Shown here piece after piece: positions 9,099-18,242 of a DNA stretch of 64,000 nt. Numbering within the stretch: the stretch's first letter is position 1; the number at the start of each line of letters is the position of its first letter. The notes beneath the pieces were generated by a model. That model worked only from the letters and a program-made list of their open reading frames with translations, had not been told where the DNA came from and searched no databases. The position numbers and the translations under genes are program-made. Origin of the DNA: an uncultured Acidobacteriia bacterium. Lineage in GTDB: Bacteria > Acidobacteriota > Terriglobia > Bryobacterales > Bryobacteraceae. The stretch lies in the NCBI GenBank assembly GCA_903923395.1, contig CAIXXM010000111.1, positions 1-64,000 on the forward strand. Direction: 5' to 3'.

Positions 9099-9130
9099 AA
9101 AAAGGCCGCCTCTTTCGAGGCGGCCTTTTT
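9099..9130. terminator. Bidirectional rho-independent terminator
   Basis: Perfect stem AGGCCGCCTC/GAGGCGGCCT with a TTTC loop, flanked by an A-run on the left and a T-run on the right. It sits between the converging Rpn-like fragment and aceE and can end transcription from both sides. Confidence 0.9.
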
Positions 9131-9149
9131 CAATTCACTCCAACAGCGC

Positions 9150-11828
9150 TTAGGCGATCGCCGAGTCAATCTTCTCCGGATTCACACCCAGATCCGTAAT
9201 GGCCTTCGCCGCCTTCTTCGCATCGAATTTGCCTTCCCGTACCAGCTTCGAGAGAGCCGCCACCACGATGGATTCGGGGTTCACTTCAAAGTGCTTCCGC
9301 AGGAAGCCGCGGTTTTCCGAGCGTCCGAAGCCATCCGTGCCCAATGCCACATAGCGGCCAGGGAACCACGGCGCAATCTGATCCTGCACGGTCTTCATGT
9401 AATCTGAAGCCGCGATGATCGGACCCTCAAAACCAGCCAGCGCCTTCTGCACGTACGGCACCTGCTCGGCCTTCGTGGGATGCAGCCGGTTCCAGCGTTC
9501 GACCCGCAGCGCTTCACGCCGCAGTTCGCTGTAACTGGTGACACTCCAAATGTCCGCTGCCACGTTGTACTTTTCTTCCAGAATTGCTGCCGCACGCCGC
9601 ACTTCCGGCAGGATTGGACCGCTGCCGAAAAGTTGCACACGGGCCTTGGCTTTCGCCAAAGATGACTTCGCAAACAGATAGATGCCCTTGATGATGCCTT
9701 CTTCGGCACCTTCCGGCATGGCTGCCTGCTCGTAGTTTTCGTTGTAAAGCGTCAGGTAGTAGAACAGGTCTTCCCGGTCCTCATACATGCGCTTGATGCC
9801 ATCGCGGACGATCACCGCAATTTCATATGCGTAGCAAGGGTCATACGCAGCCAGAGAAGGCACCGTGCTGGCCAGCAACAGGGAGTGTCCGTCCTGATGC
9901 TGCAGACCTTCACCGTTCAGGGTCGTGCGTCCAGCAGTGCCGCCCATGAGGAAGCCCTTGCCGCGGGAATCCGCGAACGCCCAGATCATGTCGCCAACGC
10001 GCTGGAACCCGAACATCGAGTAGTAGATGAAGAAGGGAATCGTATCGACACCGTAGTTGGTGTAGGCCGTTCCGGCAGCCGTGAAGTCGGCCATCGAGCC
10101 GGCCTCTGTAATGCCTTCTTCCAGAATCTGTCCGTCCGTCGCTTCTTTGTAGTACAGCAGGATGTCCGCGTCATGCGGCTTATAGAGCTGCCCGTTGGCA
10201 GCGTAGATGCCGAACGAACGGAACATGCTCTCCATACCGAACGTACGGGCTTCGTCGGGAATAATCGGCACGATGTTTTTGCCGATGCCCGGGGTCTTGA
10301 GCAGCTTGCCGAGCAACTTCACAAATGCCATCGTGCTCGAAGGATGCGGAGCCGTGGAACCGTGCTTGAACTCTTCCCAAACTTCATCCGCAGGCGTCTT
10401 GATCGTTGACGGACCCACATGCCGCGACGGAAGATACCCGCCAAGAGCCTTGCGGCGTTCATGCATGTAGATCATTTCCGGCGCAGTTTCCGCCGGCTTG
10501 TGCAATCCGCTGTGGGCCGCAGTTTCTTCCGGAAGATCAAGACCGAACCGGTGGATGAACTGCTCCACCGCCTTGTCGTTCATCTTCTTCTGCTGATGGC
10601 TGAAGTTGCGGGCTTCCCCGGAATCTCCCATGCCAAAGCCCTTCACGGTCTTCATCAGAATGACCGTGGGACCACCCTTGTGATCATGGGCGGCTTTGTA
10701 CGCGTTGTAGACCTTGATGGGATCATGACCGCCACGGCGCAGTGCCGCGATCTGGTCATCGGTCATATCTTCCACAAGTGCCGCTGTTTCGGGATACTTG
10801 CCGAAGAATTCCTTGCGGGCATACGCCGGGCCCTTGGCCTTGAACGCCTGGTATTCGCCGTCCACGCACTCATTCATGAGCTGGATCAGCTTGCCCGACT
10901 TATCCTTCGCCAGCAGCGCATCCCACTCGCTGCCCCACAGGCACTTCACCACGTTCCAGCCAGCACCGCGGAACAGAGCTTCAAGTTCCTGCACGATCTT
11001 GCCGTTGCCGCGTACCGGACCATCTAGCCGCTGCAAATTGCAATTGATCACGAAAATCAGGTTGTCGAGCTTCTCACGCGAAGCAACGCCAATGGCACCG
11101 GTCGACTCCGGCTCGTCCATTTCGCCATCGCCGAGATAGGCATAAACCTTGCGGTCGGTGACAGGGATCATCCCGCGCTTTTCCAGGTACCGCATGAAGC
11201 GTGCCTGATAAATCGAGTTGATCGGCCCCAGGCCCATCGAAACGGTGGGGAACTGCCAGAAATCCTTCATCAGCCAGGGGTGCGGATAGCTGGAAAGACC
11301 AGGGGTATCCCTCAATTCATGGCGGAAGTTGTTGAGCGCATCCGCACTCAAACGTCCCTCCAGGAAGGCACGGGAATACACACCGGGAGAAGCATGCCCC
11401 TGAAAGTAAACGAAGTCACCAGGCTGATCGCCGTAGCTGGCGCGGAAGAAATGATTGAAGCCCACTTCCAGCGTGGTGGCGAGGGATTGGTAGGTCGCAA
11501 TATGCCCGCCGATGCCTTCGTCCGTCTTGTTCTGGTGGTTCACCATAGCCATGGCGTTCCAGCGCACCAGACTTTCGACAACGGCTTCGGTCTTCAAATC
11601 GCCCGGGTACGGCTCCTGCTTCTCAACAGGGACAGTATTGACGTAGTCCGTATTGGAGCGGATGGGAACCGTCACGCCGTTTTCGCGTGCGCGGTCCTCC
11701 AATTTTTCAATGAGGAAACTGGCCCGGTCCGGCCCTGCTTCTTCAACGATCTGATCGAGAGCCTCGAGCCATTCGGCTGTTTCGCGGGGGTCCCGGTCAA
11801 CCATGCGTTCGGTGAGTTGTTGATGCAT
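9150..11828 (-). CDS. aceE: Pyruvate dehydrogenase E1 component, homodimeric type
   Basis: This 892-aa enzyme decarboxylates pyruvate with thiamine diphosphate and passes the acetyl group to the E2 lipoyl domain. It has the AceE N-terminus DPRETAEWLEALDQIVEEAG, the ThDP motif LGDGEMDEPES...NCNLQRLDGPV, and KTVKGFGMG. The length fits the homodimeric E1 of E. coli type (887 aa). The start is ATG 11828. No aceF or lpd lies in the window, so E2 and E3 must be encoded elsewhere. The gene is alone between a terminator and a decayed gene. Confidence 0.96.
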   Translation of the reverse strand: MHQQLTERMVDRDPRETAEWLEALDQIVEEAGPDRASFLIEKLEDRARENGVTVPIRSNTDYVNTVPVEKQEPYPGDLKTEAVVESLVRWNAMAMVNHQNKTDEGIGGHIATYQSLATTLEVGFNHFFRASYGDQPGDFVYFQGHASPGVYSRAFLEGRLSADALNNFRHELRDTPGLSSYPHPWLMKDFWQFPTVSMGLGPINSIYQARFMRYLEKRGMIPVTDRKVYAYLGDGEMDEPESTGAIGVASREKLDNLIFVINCNLQRLDGPVRGNGKIVQELEALFRGAGWNVVKCLWGSEWDALLAKDKSGKLIQLMNECVDGEYQAFKAKGPAYARKEFFGKYPETAALVEDMTDDQIAALRRGGHDPIKVYNAYKAAHDHKGGPTVILMKTVKGFGMGDSGEARNFSHQQKKMNDKAVEQFIHRFGLDLPEETAAHSGLHKPAETAPEMIYMHERRKALGGYLPSRHVGPSTIKTPADEVWEEFKHGSTAPHPSSTMAFVKLLGKLLKTPGIGKNIVPIIPDEARTFGMESMFRSFGIYAANGQLYKPHDADILLYYKEATDGQILEEGITEAGSMADFTAAGTAYTNYGVDTIPFFIYYSMFGFQRVGDMIWAFADSRGKGFLMGGTAGRTTLNGEGLQHQDGHSLLLASTVPSLAAYDPCYAYEIAVIVRDGIKRMYEDREDLFYYLTLYNENYEQAAMPEGAEEGIIKGIYLFAKSSLAKAKARVQLFGSGPILPEVRRAAAILEEKYNVAADIWSVTSYSELRREALRVERWNRLHPTKAEQVPYVQKALAGFEGPIIAASDYMKTVQDQIAPWFPGRYVALGTDGFGRSENRGFLRKHFEVNPESIVVAALSKLVREGKFDAKKAAKAITDLGVNPEKIDSAIA

Positions 11829-11912
11829 GTGGGGTAAGCCTCAAGTATAAGCGATGGGACGAAGCGGACCGGGACGAAGCGGAGGGGAACCAGCCTCTCC
11901 CGGTCCCCGCAC

Positions 11913-12550
11913 TCAATATTGGTTCCAGTGCCCAAACGCTACGGAAAATCCCATCGCCCGTGTCTGATAAGCGGAATAATTGCCATCGTTCCGCGTATAG
12001 CGGGTCCAGTTGTGGGCCACCTCCGCATAATTCCGGAAGATCCCATTGCGCCCAATGCCGCCCGGCGTGGTGGCTTGCGTAGCTGAAAGCCACTGCTGGA
12101 ATCGATTACCCTGACGTCATCGTAACCGAGAATCTCCCGGTAACTGCCCGGCGTCAGAACCACCTGCATCGAATTGGCGCGCATCGACTGCACCATCATC
12201 ATGTACCGGGTCGCCTCCGTCGCATGCACATACTTGATGGCGATCATGTCGCCTGCTGCGAAGCCACCTGGCCCCGGGAGCGTGCTTCAGCAGCATAGTG
12301 AAGAAGGTACTGCATTCGGAGCTAGCCGGCGGATGTGCAGGACGCCAGTCCATGGCACCGCTTGTGGCTTGGACGTTGGTGTTGACCGGGTGGGCAAGCA
12401 GTTCCGTAATCGGGCTTTGGTTAGGCCTGGATGAATCGCGCGGTGTGCGCCGCAAGCTGGCCCGGCTGGGCTGCTGTGAAAGCAACCAGAAGCGCAACTC
12501 CCGGGGGCACGCTTCGTAATACTGCATGATTTTCCTTCTGTTTTCCATGT
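11913..12550 (-). pseudogene. Decayed, unidentified gene with several frameshifts
   Basis: Protein-like sequence runs along the minus strand but changes frame repeatedly. One piece gives ECSTFFTMLLKHAPG, the next GDMIAIKYVHATEATRYMMMVQSM...LGYDDVRVIDSSSGF, and the last GRNGIFRNYAEVAHNWTRYTRNDG...FGHWNQY with a stop at about 11913. An upstream piece, VALLVAFTAAQPGQLAAHTARF, also looks coding. No single frame is open across them. I do not recognise the family. This accounts for most of the roughly 800-bp gap between aceE and the efflux operon. Confidence 0.55.
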
Positions 12551-12637
12551 GAGGTGCCATTGCTGTGGCATTCCCTCTGCCAGAACGAACCGAAATTGAT
12601 ACTGAAAGCAACTCATCTGCCATGGCCAGCAAATTGC

Positions 12638-14089
12638 ATGGACCTGGGCATGGGTACCGCGATTTCTGCTCTTCCGCCGTCAAGTACCAACCCGGACGTT
12701 CTTCCGGCCGGTGGAATTCCGCCGAAACCAAAGCGTTGGCTGAAAATACTCGTGTCCAGCGCTATTATCCTGGTGGCGGCATCCGGTCTCTATCTCTACC
12801 TGAACAGGGCTCCGCCCCTGGCATATGTCACCATGAGCATCGACCGCGGTGATATTGACGCGTCAGTCTCTACCACCGGGACCATGAACGCGGAAGTTAC
12901 AGTGCAGGTGGGCAGTCAGGTTTCCGGCAACATAATCGCACTCTACGCGGACTTCAACACCAGGGTCAAGAAAGGCCAGTTGATCGCCGTCATTGACCCT
13001 GCACCGTTCCAGGCCGCTGTGGATCAGGCCGCCGCGACACTGCTTTCCGTGAAGTCCGCGCATGAGACGGCGCTTGCCAACGTGCAGAAAACCTTGGCGG
13101 ATCAGGCCACCGCAGACGCCAACACGGCCAGTCAGCAGGCGAACCTCACCAAGGCGCAGAGCGCGGTGGACGTGGCAAAGACCATCACGGAGCGTCACGA
13201 GGAACTCGTCAAGGAAGGTGTTCTTGCGAAAGAAGACGGGGACACGACACACTCGATCTGGGAACAGGCGGTAGCTGGGGTCACTGCCGCAAGAGCTGCA
13301 GTAGCTGCGGCCGGGACCGCAGTAGAATCTGCCCGGCAGGCTGTCCAGGTTGCGCGTTACCAGGAGGCACAGGCATTGGCCATCATTGCGCAGAATCAGG
13401 CTGCGCTGGCGCAAGCCCAACTCAACCTCTCCCATACGAAGATTCTGGCACCGGTAGATGGCACTGTTGAGTCCCGCAATATGGACGTGGGCCAGACCGT
13501 AGCTGCGTCATTTGCCTCTCCCGTCATTTTTCTTATTGCGCGGGATCTGACAAAGATGCAAGTGGATACCAACGTGGATGAATCGGACGTCAGCGCCATC
13601 CGCCTGGGCCAGACTGCGACTTTTACCGTCGACGCTTATGCCAGTAGAACCTTCACCGGCAGGGTGATTCAGATCCGTGAGGCACCCATAAATGTACTCA
13701 ACGTCATCACCTATGATGTGGTGATTCAAGTTGCAAATGACGACCTCAATCTGTTTCCAGGCATGACTGCCAATGTGACCATCATGACCAGTCATGCCTC
13801 AAACGTGCTTCGGATACCCAAAGCCGCCCTGCGTTTCCGGCCACGCGGCGCAGTGCCTGCCGCGAAACCAACAAAGCAGGATGGCCAGACTATCTACGTA
13901 CCAGGCCCGAAAGGAGAACCGGAAGCCGTCTCCGTACAAACGGGTATCAGCGACGCCAACCGGACAGAACTAAAGCCCGGCACGCTGCAGGCGGGTGTTG
14001 CTTTGGTGACGGGAGTAGCAGTGAAGCCTGGCACGGCAACGCCGCCCCCTGCCAGTTCCTCAGGAAGTCCGAAGCGTTTAGGAATTTAA
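12638..14089 (+). CDS. MacA-like membrane fusion protein (HlyD family adaptor)
   Basis: About 483 aa with one N-terminal membrane helix (WLKILVSSAIILVAASGLYLYL, about residues 35-56). A barrel-sandwich domain follows (VQVGSQVSGNIIALYADFNTRVKKGQLIAVID), then a long Ala/Gln-rich coiled-coil hairpin and the second half-lipoyl segment LSHTKILAPVDGTVESRNMDVGQTV. Such adaptors bridge an ABC transporter to an outer-membrane channel. The start at 12638 is chosen because the 28 preceding residues do not look like the family; ATG 12650 is also possible. It abuts the next gene with no gap. No TolC-type gene is in the window. Confidence 0.85.
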   Translation: MDLGMGTAISALPPSSTNPDVLPAGGIPPKPKRWLKILVSSAIILVAASGLYLYLNRAPPLAYVTMSIDRGDIDASVSTTGTMNAEVTVQVGSQVSGNIIALYADFNTRVKKGQLIAVIDPAPFQAAVDQAAATLLSVKSAHETALANVQKTLADQATADANTASQQANLTKAQSAVDVAKTITERHEELVKEGVLAKEDGDTTHSIWEQAVAGVTAARAAVAAAGTAVESARQAVQVARYQEAQALAIIAQNQAALAQAQLNLSHTKILAPVDGTVESRNMDVGQTVAASFASPVIFLIARDLTKMQVDTNVDESDVSAIRLGQTATFTVDAYASRTFTGRVIQIREAPINVLNVITYDVVIQVANDDLNLFPGMTANVTIMTSHASNVLRIPKAALRFRPRGAVPAAKPTKQDGQTIYVPGPKGEPEAVSVQTGISDANRTELKPGTLQAGVALVTGVAVKPGTATPPPASSSGSPKRLGI

Positions 14090-15328
14090 ATGAACTTCAG
14101 AAAGTTCTCTGCGAGCGTTGGCATTGCATTCCGCGCCCTGCGCGTGAATAAGATGCGGTCTGCCCTCACTATGCTGGGCATAATTATCGGCGTCGCCGCG
14201 GTCATTGCGATGGTTGCTGTGGGTTCGGGCGCTGAGCAGCGGATCAAAGAACAAATCGCTTCCATCGGCAGCAATTTAGTCATCGTTCTCTCCGGGAGTG
14301 TATCGAGTTCCGGCATCCGCATGGGCACCGGCAATGCGCAGACCTTAACTGAGGACGACGCCAAAGCCATTGCCAGGGAAGCGGATGCTGCTCTCCTGGC
14401 TGCGCCAGCCGTCCGCGGCGGCGCACAGATCGTTTTTGGCAACAGCAACTGGGGCACCCAGATCCTTGGTACAACTCCCGAATATCTTTCTGTCCGAGAC
14501 CTGGAAATCGAGCAAGGCCAGGCGTTCCTCAGCAGTGATGTCGATGCCGCAGCCAAGGTCGCGCTGCTCGGCAAGACCGTGACCGGCAACCTCTTCAGCG
14601 GAGCGAGTCCCATCGGCCAGGTCATCCGTATCAAGAAGGTGCCATTCACCGTCATCGGGACGCTTGTGCCAAAAGGACAATCCCCAACCGGGCAGGACCA
14701 GGACGACGTTATCCTCATCCCCATCAGCACCGCGAAGAAAAAAGTTCTCGGCACCAGTCAGGCCAACTACGCAGCTGTCGGGTCAGTGATGGTCCAGGCG
14801 GCCGATGGCCGTACTCAGGATGTTCAGGACCAAATCAAGGCGCTCCTGCGCCAGCGTCACCACCTGCAGCCGAATGAAGATGATGATTTCAACATCCGCA
14901 ATATGGAGGAGGTTTTTCAGGCGCAGGAAAGCTCCGCTGGTGTGATGTCGATCCTGCTTGCCGCGATCGCCTCCGTTTCACTGCTGGTCGGTGGCATCGG
15001 CATTATGAACATCATGCTGGTCTCTGTCAGCGAGCGAACCAGGGAGATCGGTCTACGCCAGGCAGTCGGCGCTAAAACCCGTGACATCCTCAGCCAGTTC
15101 CTCGTCGAAGCGGTTACCCTCTCAGCCGTTGGGGGCGCCGTGGGGATCGCCCTGGGCCTCGGCTCCAGCGCGTTGATTTCGTACTTCGCAAAATGGTCCA
15201 CCGTGGTCAGCCCTGGTTCCGTTGTGCTGGCGTTTTTGTTCTCTGCGTTCATCGGTGTCACCTTTGGCTTCTACCCGGCAAGGAAGGCCGCTTATATGGA
15301 TCCGATTGAGGCACTGCGCCATGAATAG
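14090..15328 (+). CDS. MacB-type ABC transporter permease (FtsX family)
   Basis: 412 aa with four predicted membrane segments in the MacB pattern. TM1 is near residues 21-45 (MRSALTMLGIIIGVAAVIAMVAVG), then a large periplasmic domain (about 45-280), then three helices in the last 130 residues. GIMNIMLVSVSERTREIGLRQAVGAKTRDIL is the FtsX-domain signature. Unlike E. coli MacB the ATPase is a separate protein, encoded by the next gene. Its ATG directly follows the adaptor stop codon, so expression is coupled. Confidence 0.9.
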   Translation: MNFRKFSASVGIAFRALRVNKMRSALTMLGIIIGVAAVIAMVAVGSGAEQRIKEQIASIGSNLVIVLSGSVSSSGIRMGTGNAQTLTEDDAKAIAREADAALLAAPAVRGGAQIVFGNSNWGTQILGTTPEYLSVRDLEIEQGQAFLSSDVDAAAKVALLGKTVTGNLFSGASPIGQVIRIKKVPFTVIGTLVPKGQSPTGQDQDDVILIPISTAKKKVLGTSQANYAAVGSVMVQAADGRTQDVQDQIKALLRQRHHLQPNEDDDFNIRNMEEVFQAQESSAGVMSILLAAIASVSLLVGGIGIMNIMLVSVSERTREIGLRQAVGAKTRDILSQFLVEAVTLSAVGGAVGIALGLGSSALISYFAKWSTVVSPGSVVLAFLFSAFIGVTFGFYPARKAAYMDPIEALRHE

Positions 15329-16070
15329 TGCCAACATCATCGAGATTGATCATTTGACCCGAACATTTCAGATTGGGGACATGATTGTGAACGCCTTGCG
15401 GGATGTGAGTTTGGAAATCCAGCCCGGTGATTTCGTCGCTGTAATGGGCCCTTCCGGCTCGGGGAAATCAACTCTCATGAATATCCTGGGCTGCCTTGAC
15501 CGGCCTACTTCCGGCACCTACCGGCTCGATGGTATTCCCGTGGAAGGTATGAGCCGTGATCAACTTGCGGAAATCCGCAACCGGAAGCTTGGCTTCGTTT
15601 TCCAGCAATTCAACCTGTTGGCGCGGACAAGTTCCCTCGAAAACGTAGAGTTGCCCCTGCTGTATTCAACCGAGCCGGTACAAGACTCCCGGAAACTGGC
15701 GATGGATGCCCTCGCTGCCGTTGGACTCGCCGATCGTGCCGGCCATCACCCCAACCAACTCTCCGGTGGACAGCAGCAGCGCGTTGCGATTGCGCGGGCT
15801 CTGGTGAACAAGCCGCAGATTCTGATGGCTGATGAACCCACCGGTGCTCTCGATACCCGCACCAGTGTGGAGATCATGGCCATCTTCCAAAAGCTCAACC
15901 GGGAGCAGGGGATCACCACTATTGTGGTGACTCATGAACCCGATATCGCCCAGTACGCCAACCGTATTATTTATTTCCGTGATGGCCGCATTGAGAGTGA
16001 TCAGGCGATCACCAACCCCCGGGACGCAGCGGCTGAACTCCGGGGCGCGGCATCACTTGCGGTCTCCTAA
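15321..16070 (+). CDS. MacB/LolD-type ABC transporter ATPase
   Basis: 249 aa with Walker [10 protein letters not shown] (about residues 41-49), Q-loop FVFQQFNLL, signature [15 protein letters not shown], Walker [13 protein letters not shown] and the switch His in VVTHEPD. It powers the permease encoded just upstream. ATG 15321 overlaps the permease stop by 8 bp; the tracked start at 15222 lies inside the permease gene. Adaptor, permease and ATPase form one three-gene operon for export of an unknown substrate such as a peptide, macrolide or lipid. A hairpin-forming repeat follows the stop codon at once. Confidence 0.92.
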   Translation: MNSANIIEIDHLTRTFQIGDMIVNALRDVSLEIQPGDFVAVMGPSGSGKSTLMNILGCLDRPTSGTYRLDGIPVEGMSRDQLAEIRNRKLGFVFQQFNLLARTSSLENVELPLLYSTEPVQDSRKLAMDALAAVGLADRAGHHPNQLSGGQQQRVAIARALVNKPQILMADEPTGALDTRTSVEIMAIFQKLNREQGITTIVVTHEPDIAQYANRIIYFRDGRIESDQAITNPRDAAAELRGAASLAVS

Positions 16071-16150
16071 GTATTCGCCGGCAAAACGGACCTCGGGGCG
16101 GCGGCGAATGCTTGTATGTCATGAGGCCGCCCCGGCCTTTGCCGGCTAGC
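16071..16150 (+). repeat. Dispersed stem-loop repeat, copy A
   Basis: Begins with the base after the TAA of the ABC ATPase gene. Outer arms GCCGGCAAA (16077-16085) and TTTGCCGGC (16138-16146) pair perfectly; inner arms CGGGGCGGC and GCCGCCCCG also pair. Related copies lie at 24611-24651 and 30871-30934. No T-run follows, so it is not a classical terminator, though the hairpin could protect or end the mRNA. Confidence 0.75.
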
Positions 16151-16334
16151 CAAAGACCATTTCTCATTGACATGACAGAAAAACTCAACGACTCCGATCC
16201 GGGCACCGGTCACTGGACCTCAGTCCAGGTCAAGACGCACGAACACCCGGAACGTGCTTCCTTCGCACTGACTCTTGAGGTGCCCGCCATCATCATTTGG
16301 CTCCCCTGCAACATGACCGGACTATCCTGAACAG
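16151..16334 (+). other. Intergenic stretch with an unassigned 52-codon ORF
   Basis: An ORF 16172-16330 (MTEKLNDSDPGTGHWTSVQ...) is open but has no ribosome site and resembles nothing I know. A short inverted repeat CTGGAC-CTCA-GTCCAG lies within it. The stretch probably holds the promoter of the phosphonate-type pair that follows. Confidence 0.3.
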
Positions 16335-17462
16335 GTGACATGCAGAGCGGATGTTGCCGTCATCGGCGGCGGAATCTTGGGCCTGGCGCATGCCTGTGTA
16401 CTGGCGCGCGCTGGACGAAAAGTAGTCCTGTTCGAGAGAAATGCGAAGGCGCAGGGGGCCTCGGTCCGCAACTTCGGCATGATATGGCCCGTTGGTCAGC
16501 CCTTCGGAGCCATGCATGAGCTGGCGCTGCGCAGCCGGGCGATCTGGGATGAAGTGCTGGCGGCATCCAAACTGGACTGTCTTCGAACCGGCTCACTTCA
16601 TGTGGCCCACCACGACGATGAAGCAGGCGTTCTGCGCGAGTTCGCGGAGATAGGTCCGCCCGCAGGCTACCCCTGCCATTGGTTGAACGCAGCGCAGACG
16701 CTCGCAATGAGCAATGCGGTTCAGCCGGACGGGCTGCGTGGCTCGCTTTGGAGCGAAACTGAAATCACCGTTGATCCCCGCCAAATTGTTGCCAAACTTC
16801 CCGAATACCTCCGCGAACTTGGTGTCGAACTCCGTTATGGAACGGCGGTCCGCAGTATAGAACTCCCGTTCATCGAGGCCGGCGGAGAACGCTGGGAAGT
16901 CGGCGCGGCTATCGTCTGCGGTGGTGACGACTTCGAAACCCTTTACCCGGAAACCTTCGCCGCGAGTGGCATCATCCGCTGTAAACTTCAGATGCTGCGT
17001 ACCGTTCCACAACCTTCGAACTGGCAACTTGGTCCAGCTCTGGCAGCCGGCCTGACGTTGCGTTTCTACAAGGCCTTCCAGCAGTGCAAAACTCTGGACG
17101 CGCTCAAGGCCCGCATTGCCGCGGAGAAACCTGCGTACAACGAGTGGGCCATCCATGTTCTGGCCTCCCAAGCTGCGAATGGTGCCATCACCCTGGGTGA
17201 CTCCCACGAGTACGGCAAAGAGATCGATATTTTTAACAAGACGCTGCTCGATGACCTGATCCTGAAGGAAGCCCGTGTTTTCCTCCGTCTGCCTTCCTGG
17301 GAGATCGCGGAGCGCTGGTATGGTGTCTACCCGCTGCATCCCGAAAAGCCCTTCTTCGAAGCACAACCAGCGCCTGGCGTCCACCTCGTTACCGCGCCCG
17401 GTGGTTCCGGCATGACACTTTCGTTCGGGCTTGCCGAACGGACCATGGGGGCACTGGGATGA
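16335..17462 (+). CDS. FAD-dependent amine oxidoreductase of the phosphonate-associated group (TIGR03364-like)
   Basis: 375 aa with the dinucleotide-binding loop VIGGGILGLAHACVLARAGRKVVLFE at residues 8-33 and a C-terminal GVHLVTAPGGSGMTLSFGLAE FAD contact. VRNFGMIWPVGQP near residue 45 is characteristic of DAO-fold oxidoreductases that neighbour phosphonoacetaldehyde hydrolase genes. Start is GTG 16335. Its stop overlaps the phnX start by 4 bp (ATGA), strong evidence of a common pathway. By context it probably oxidises an aminoethylphosphonate or an N-substituted form to phosphonoacetaldehyde. That reaction is inferred. Confidence 0.8.
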   Translation: MTCRADVAVIGGGILGLAHACVLARAGRKVVLFERNAKAQGASVRNFGMIWPVGQPFGAMHELALRSRAIWDEVLAASKLDCLRTGSLHVAHHDDEAGVLREFAEIGPPAGYPCHWLNAAQTLAMSNAVQPDGLRGSLWSETEITVDPRQIVAKLPEYLRELGVELRYGTAVRSIELPFIEAGGERWEVGAAIVCGGDDFETLYPETFAASGIIRCKLQMLRTVPQPSNWQLGPALAAGLTLRFYKAFQQCKTLDALKARIAAEKPAYNEWAIHVLASQAANGAITLGDSHEYGKEIDIFNKTLLDDLILKEARVFLRLPSWEIAERWYGVYPLHPEKPFFEAQPAPGVHLVTAPGGSGMTLSFGLAERTMGALG

Positions 17463-18232
17463 AGCACGTCACCGCCGTCGTCTTTGATCTTGCCGGCACC
17501 GTGGTTGACCATGGCAGCAGAGCACCTGTCGCCACGCTGCAGTCTGTCTTCGAGGCAGCGGGTATTCCTGTTTCCATCGAAGAAGCCCGCGCGGATATGG
17601 GCATCGCGAAGAGGGAGCACATTGCGGCCATTCTTTCCAGAAGGCTGGGCCATCGCGCCCCGGATTCTGAAATTGATCGCCTCTATGCCGATTTCATCCC
17701 GAGGCAGTTTTCCTGCCTCCGCCAGTACTCTGATGTGATCGAGGGTGTGCCCGAACTGATGGCGCAGCTCAAAACCCGCGGCATCCTTGCGGCTTCCACC
17801 ACCGGCTACACAAGACCCATGCTGGAAGTTTTGCTTGAACACGCCGGACCGCAGGGATTCCAGCCGGATATAGCCCTGTGTCCCGACGATGTTCCCGGCG
17901 GCGGCCGCCCCGCGCCCTGGATGTGTTACCTCGCTGCCATCTGCCTCAAGGTGAGCCCGCTTTGGAGCATGGTCAAGATCGGCGATACACAGAATGACAT
18001 CGTTGAAGGACGCAACGCCGGAATGTGGACGATCGGGATCACCCGTACGGGCAATGAAGTTGGACTGACCGCAGCGGAGTGGGAGGCGCTCCCAGATAAG
18101 GCAGGTGTTCTTGAGCGCGCCGGCATGCGTCTGCGCAATGCCGGCGCTCACTATCTCGCCGGAAGCGCCGCCGAATGTCTACCGTTGTTGGAAGACATTG
18201 AGCAGCGCCTCGCCGCTGGCGAACGGCCTTAA
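17459..18232 (+). CDS. phnX: Phosphonoacetaldehyde hydrolase (phosphonatase)
   Basis: 257-aa HAD-superfamily enzyme that splits the C-P bond of phosphonoacetaldehyde to acetaldehyde and phosphate. It carries the nucleophile Asp10 in VVFDLAGTVVDHGSRAP, the Schiff-base Lys51 in DMGIAKREHI, the STTGYTRPMLE loop, CPDDVPGGGRPAPWMCY, and the metal site KIGDTQNDI. The Asp-to-Lys spacing of 41 residues equals that of B. cereus PhnX (Asp12/Lys53), so this is a true phosphonatase and not merely a HAD relative. It is coupled to the oxidoreductase upstream. No PhnW transaminase or phosphonate transporter is in the window. Confidence 0.88.
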   Translation: MKHVTAVVFDLAGTVVDHGSRAPVATLQSVFEAAGIPVSIEEARADMGIAKREHIAAILSRRLGHRAPDSEIDRLYADFIPRQFSCLRQYSDVIEGVPELMAQLKTRGILAASTTGYTRPMLEVLLEHAGPQGFQPDIALCPDDVPGGGRPAPWMCYLAAICLKVSPLWSMVKIGDTQNDIVEGRNAGMWTIGITRTGNEVGLTAAEWEALPDKAGVLERAGMRLRNAGAHYLAGSAAECLPLLEDIEQRLAAGERP

Positions 18233-18242
18233 CCAACCTATC

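Noticed and set aside
16172-16330. 52-codon ORF before the FAD oxidoreductase as a gene
   Set aside because: No ribosome site and no family resemblance; left as an unassigned stretch.
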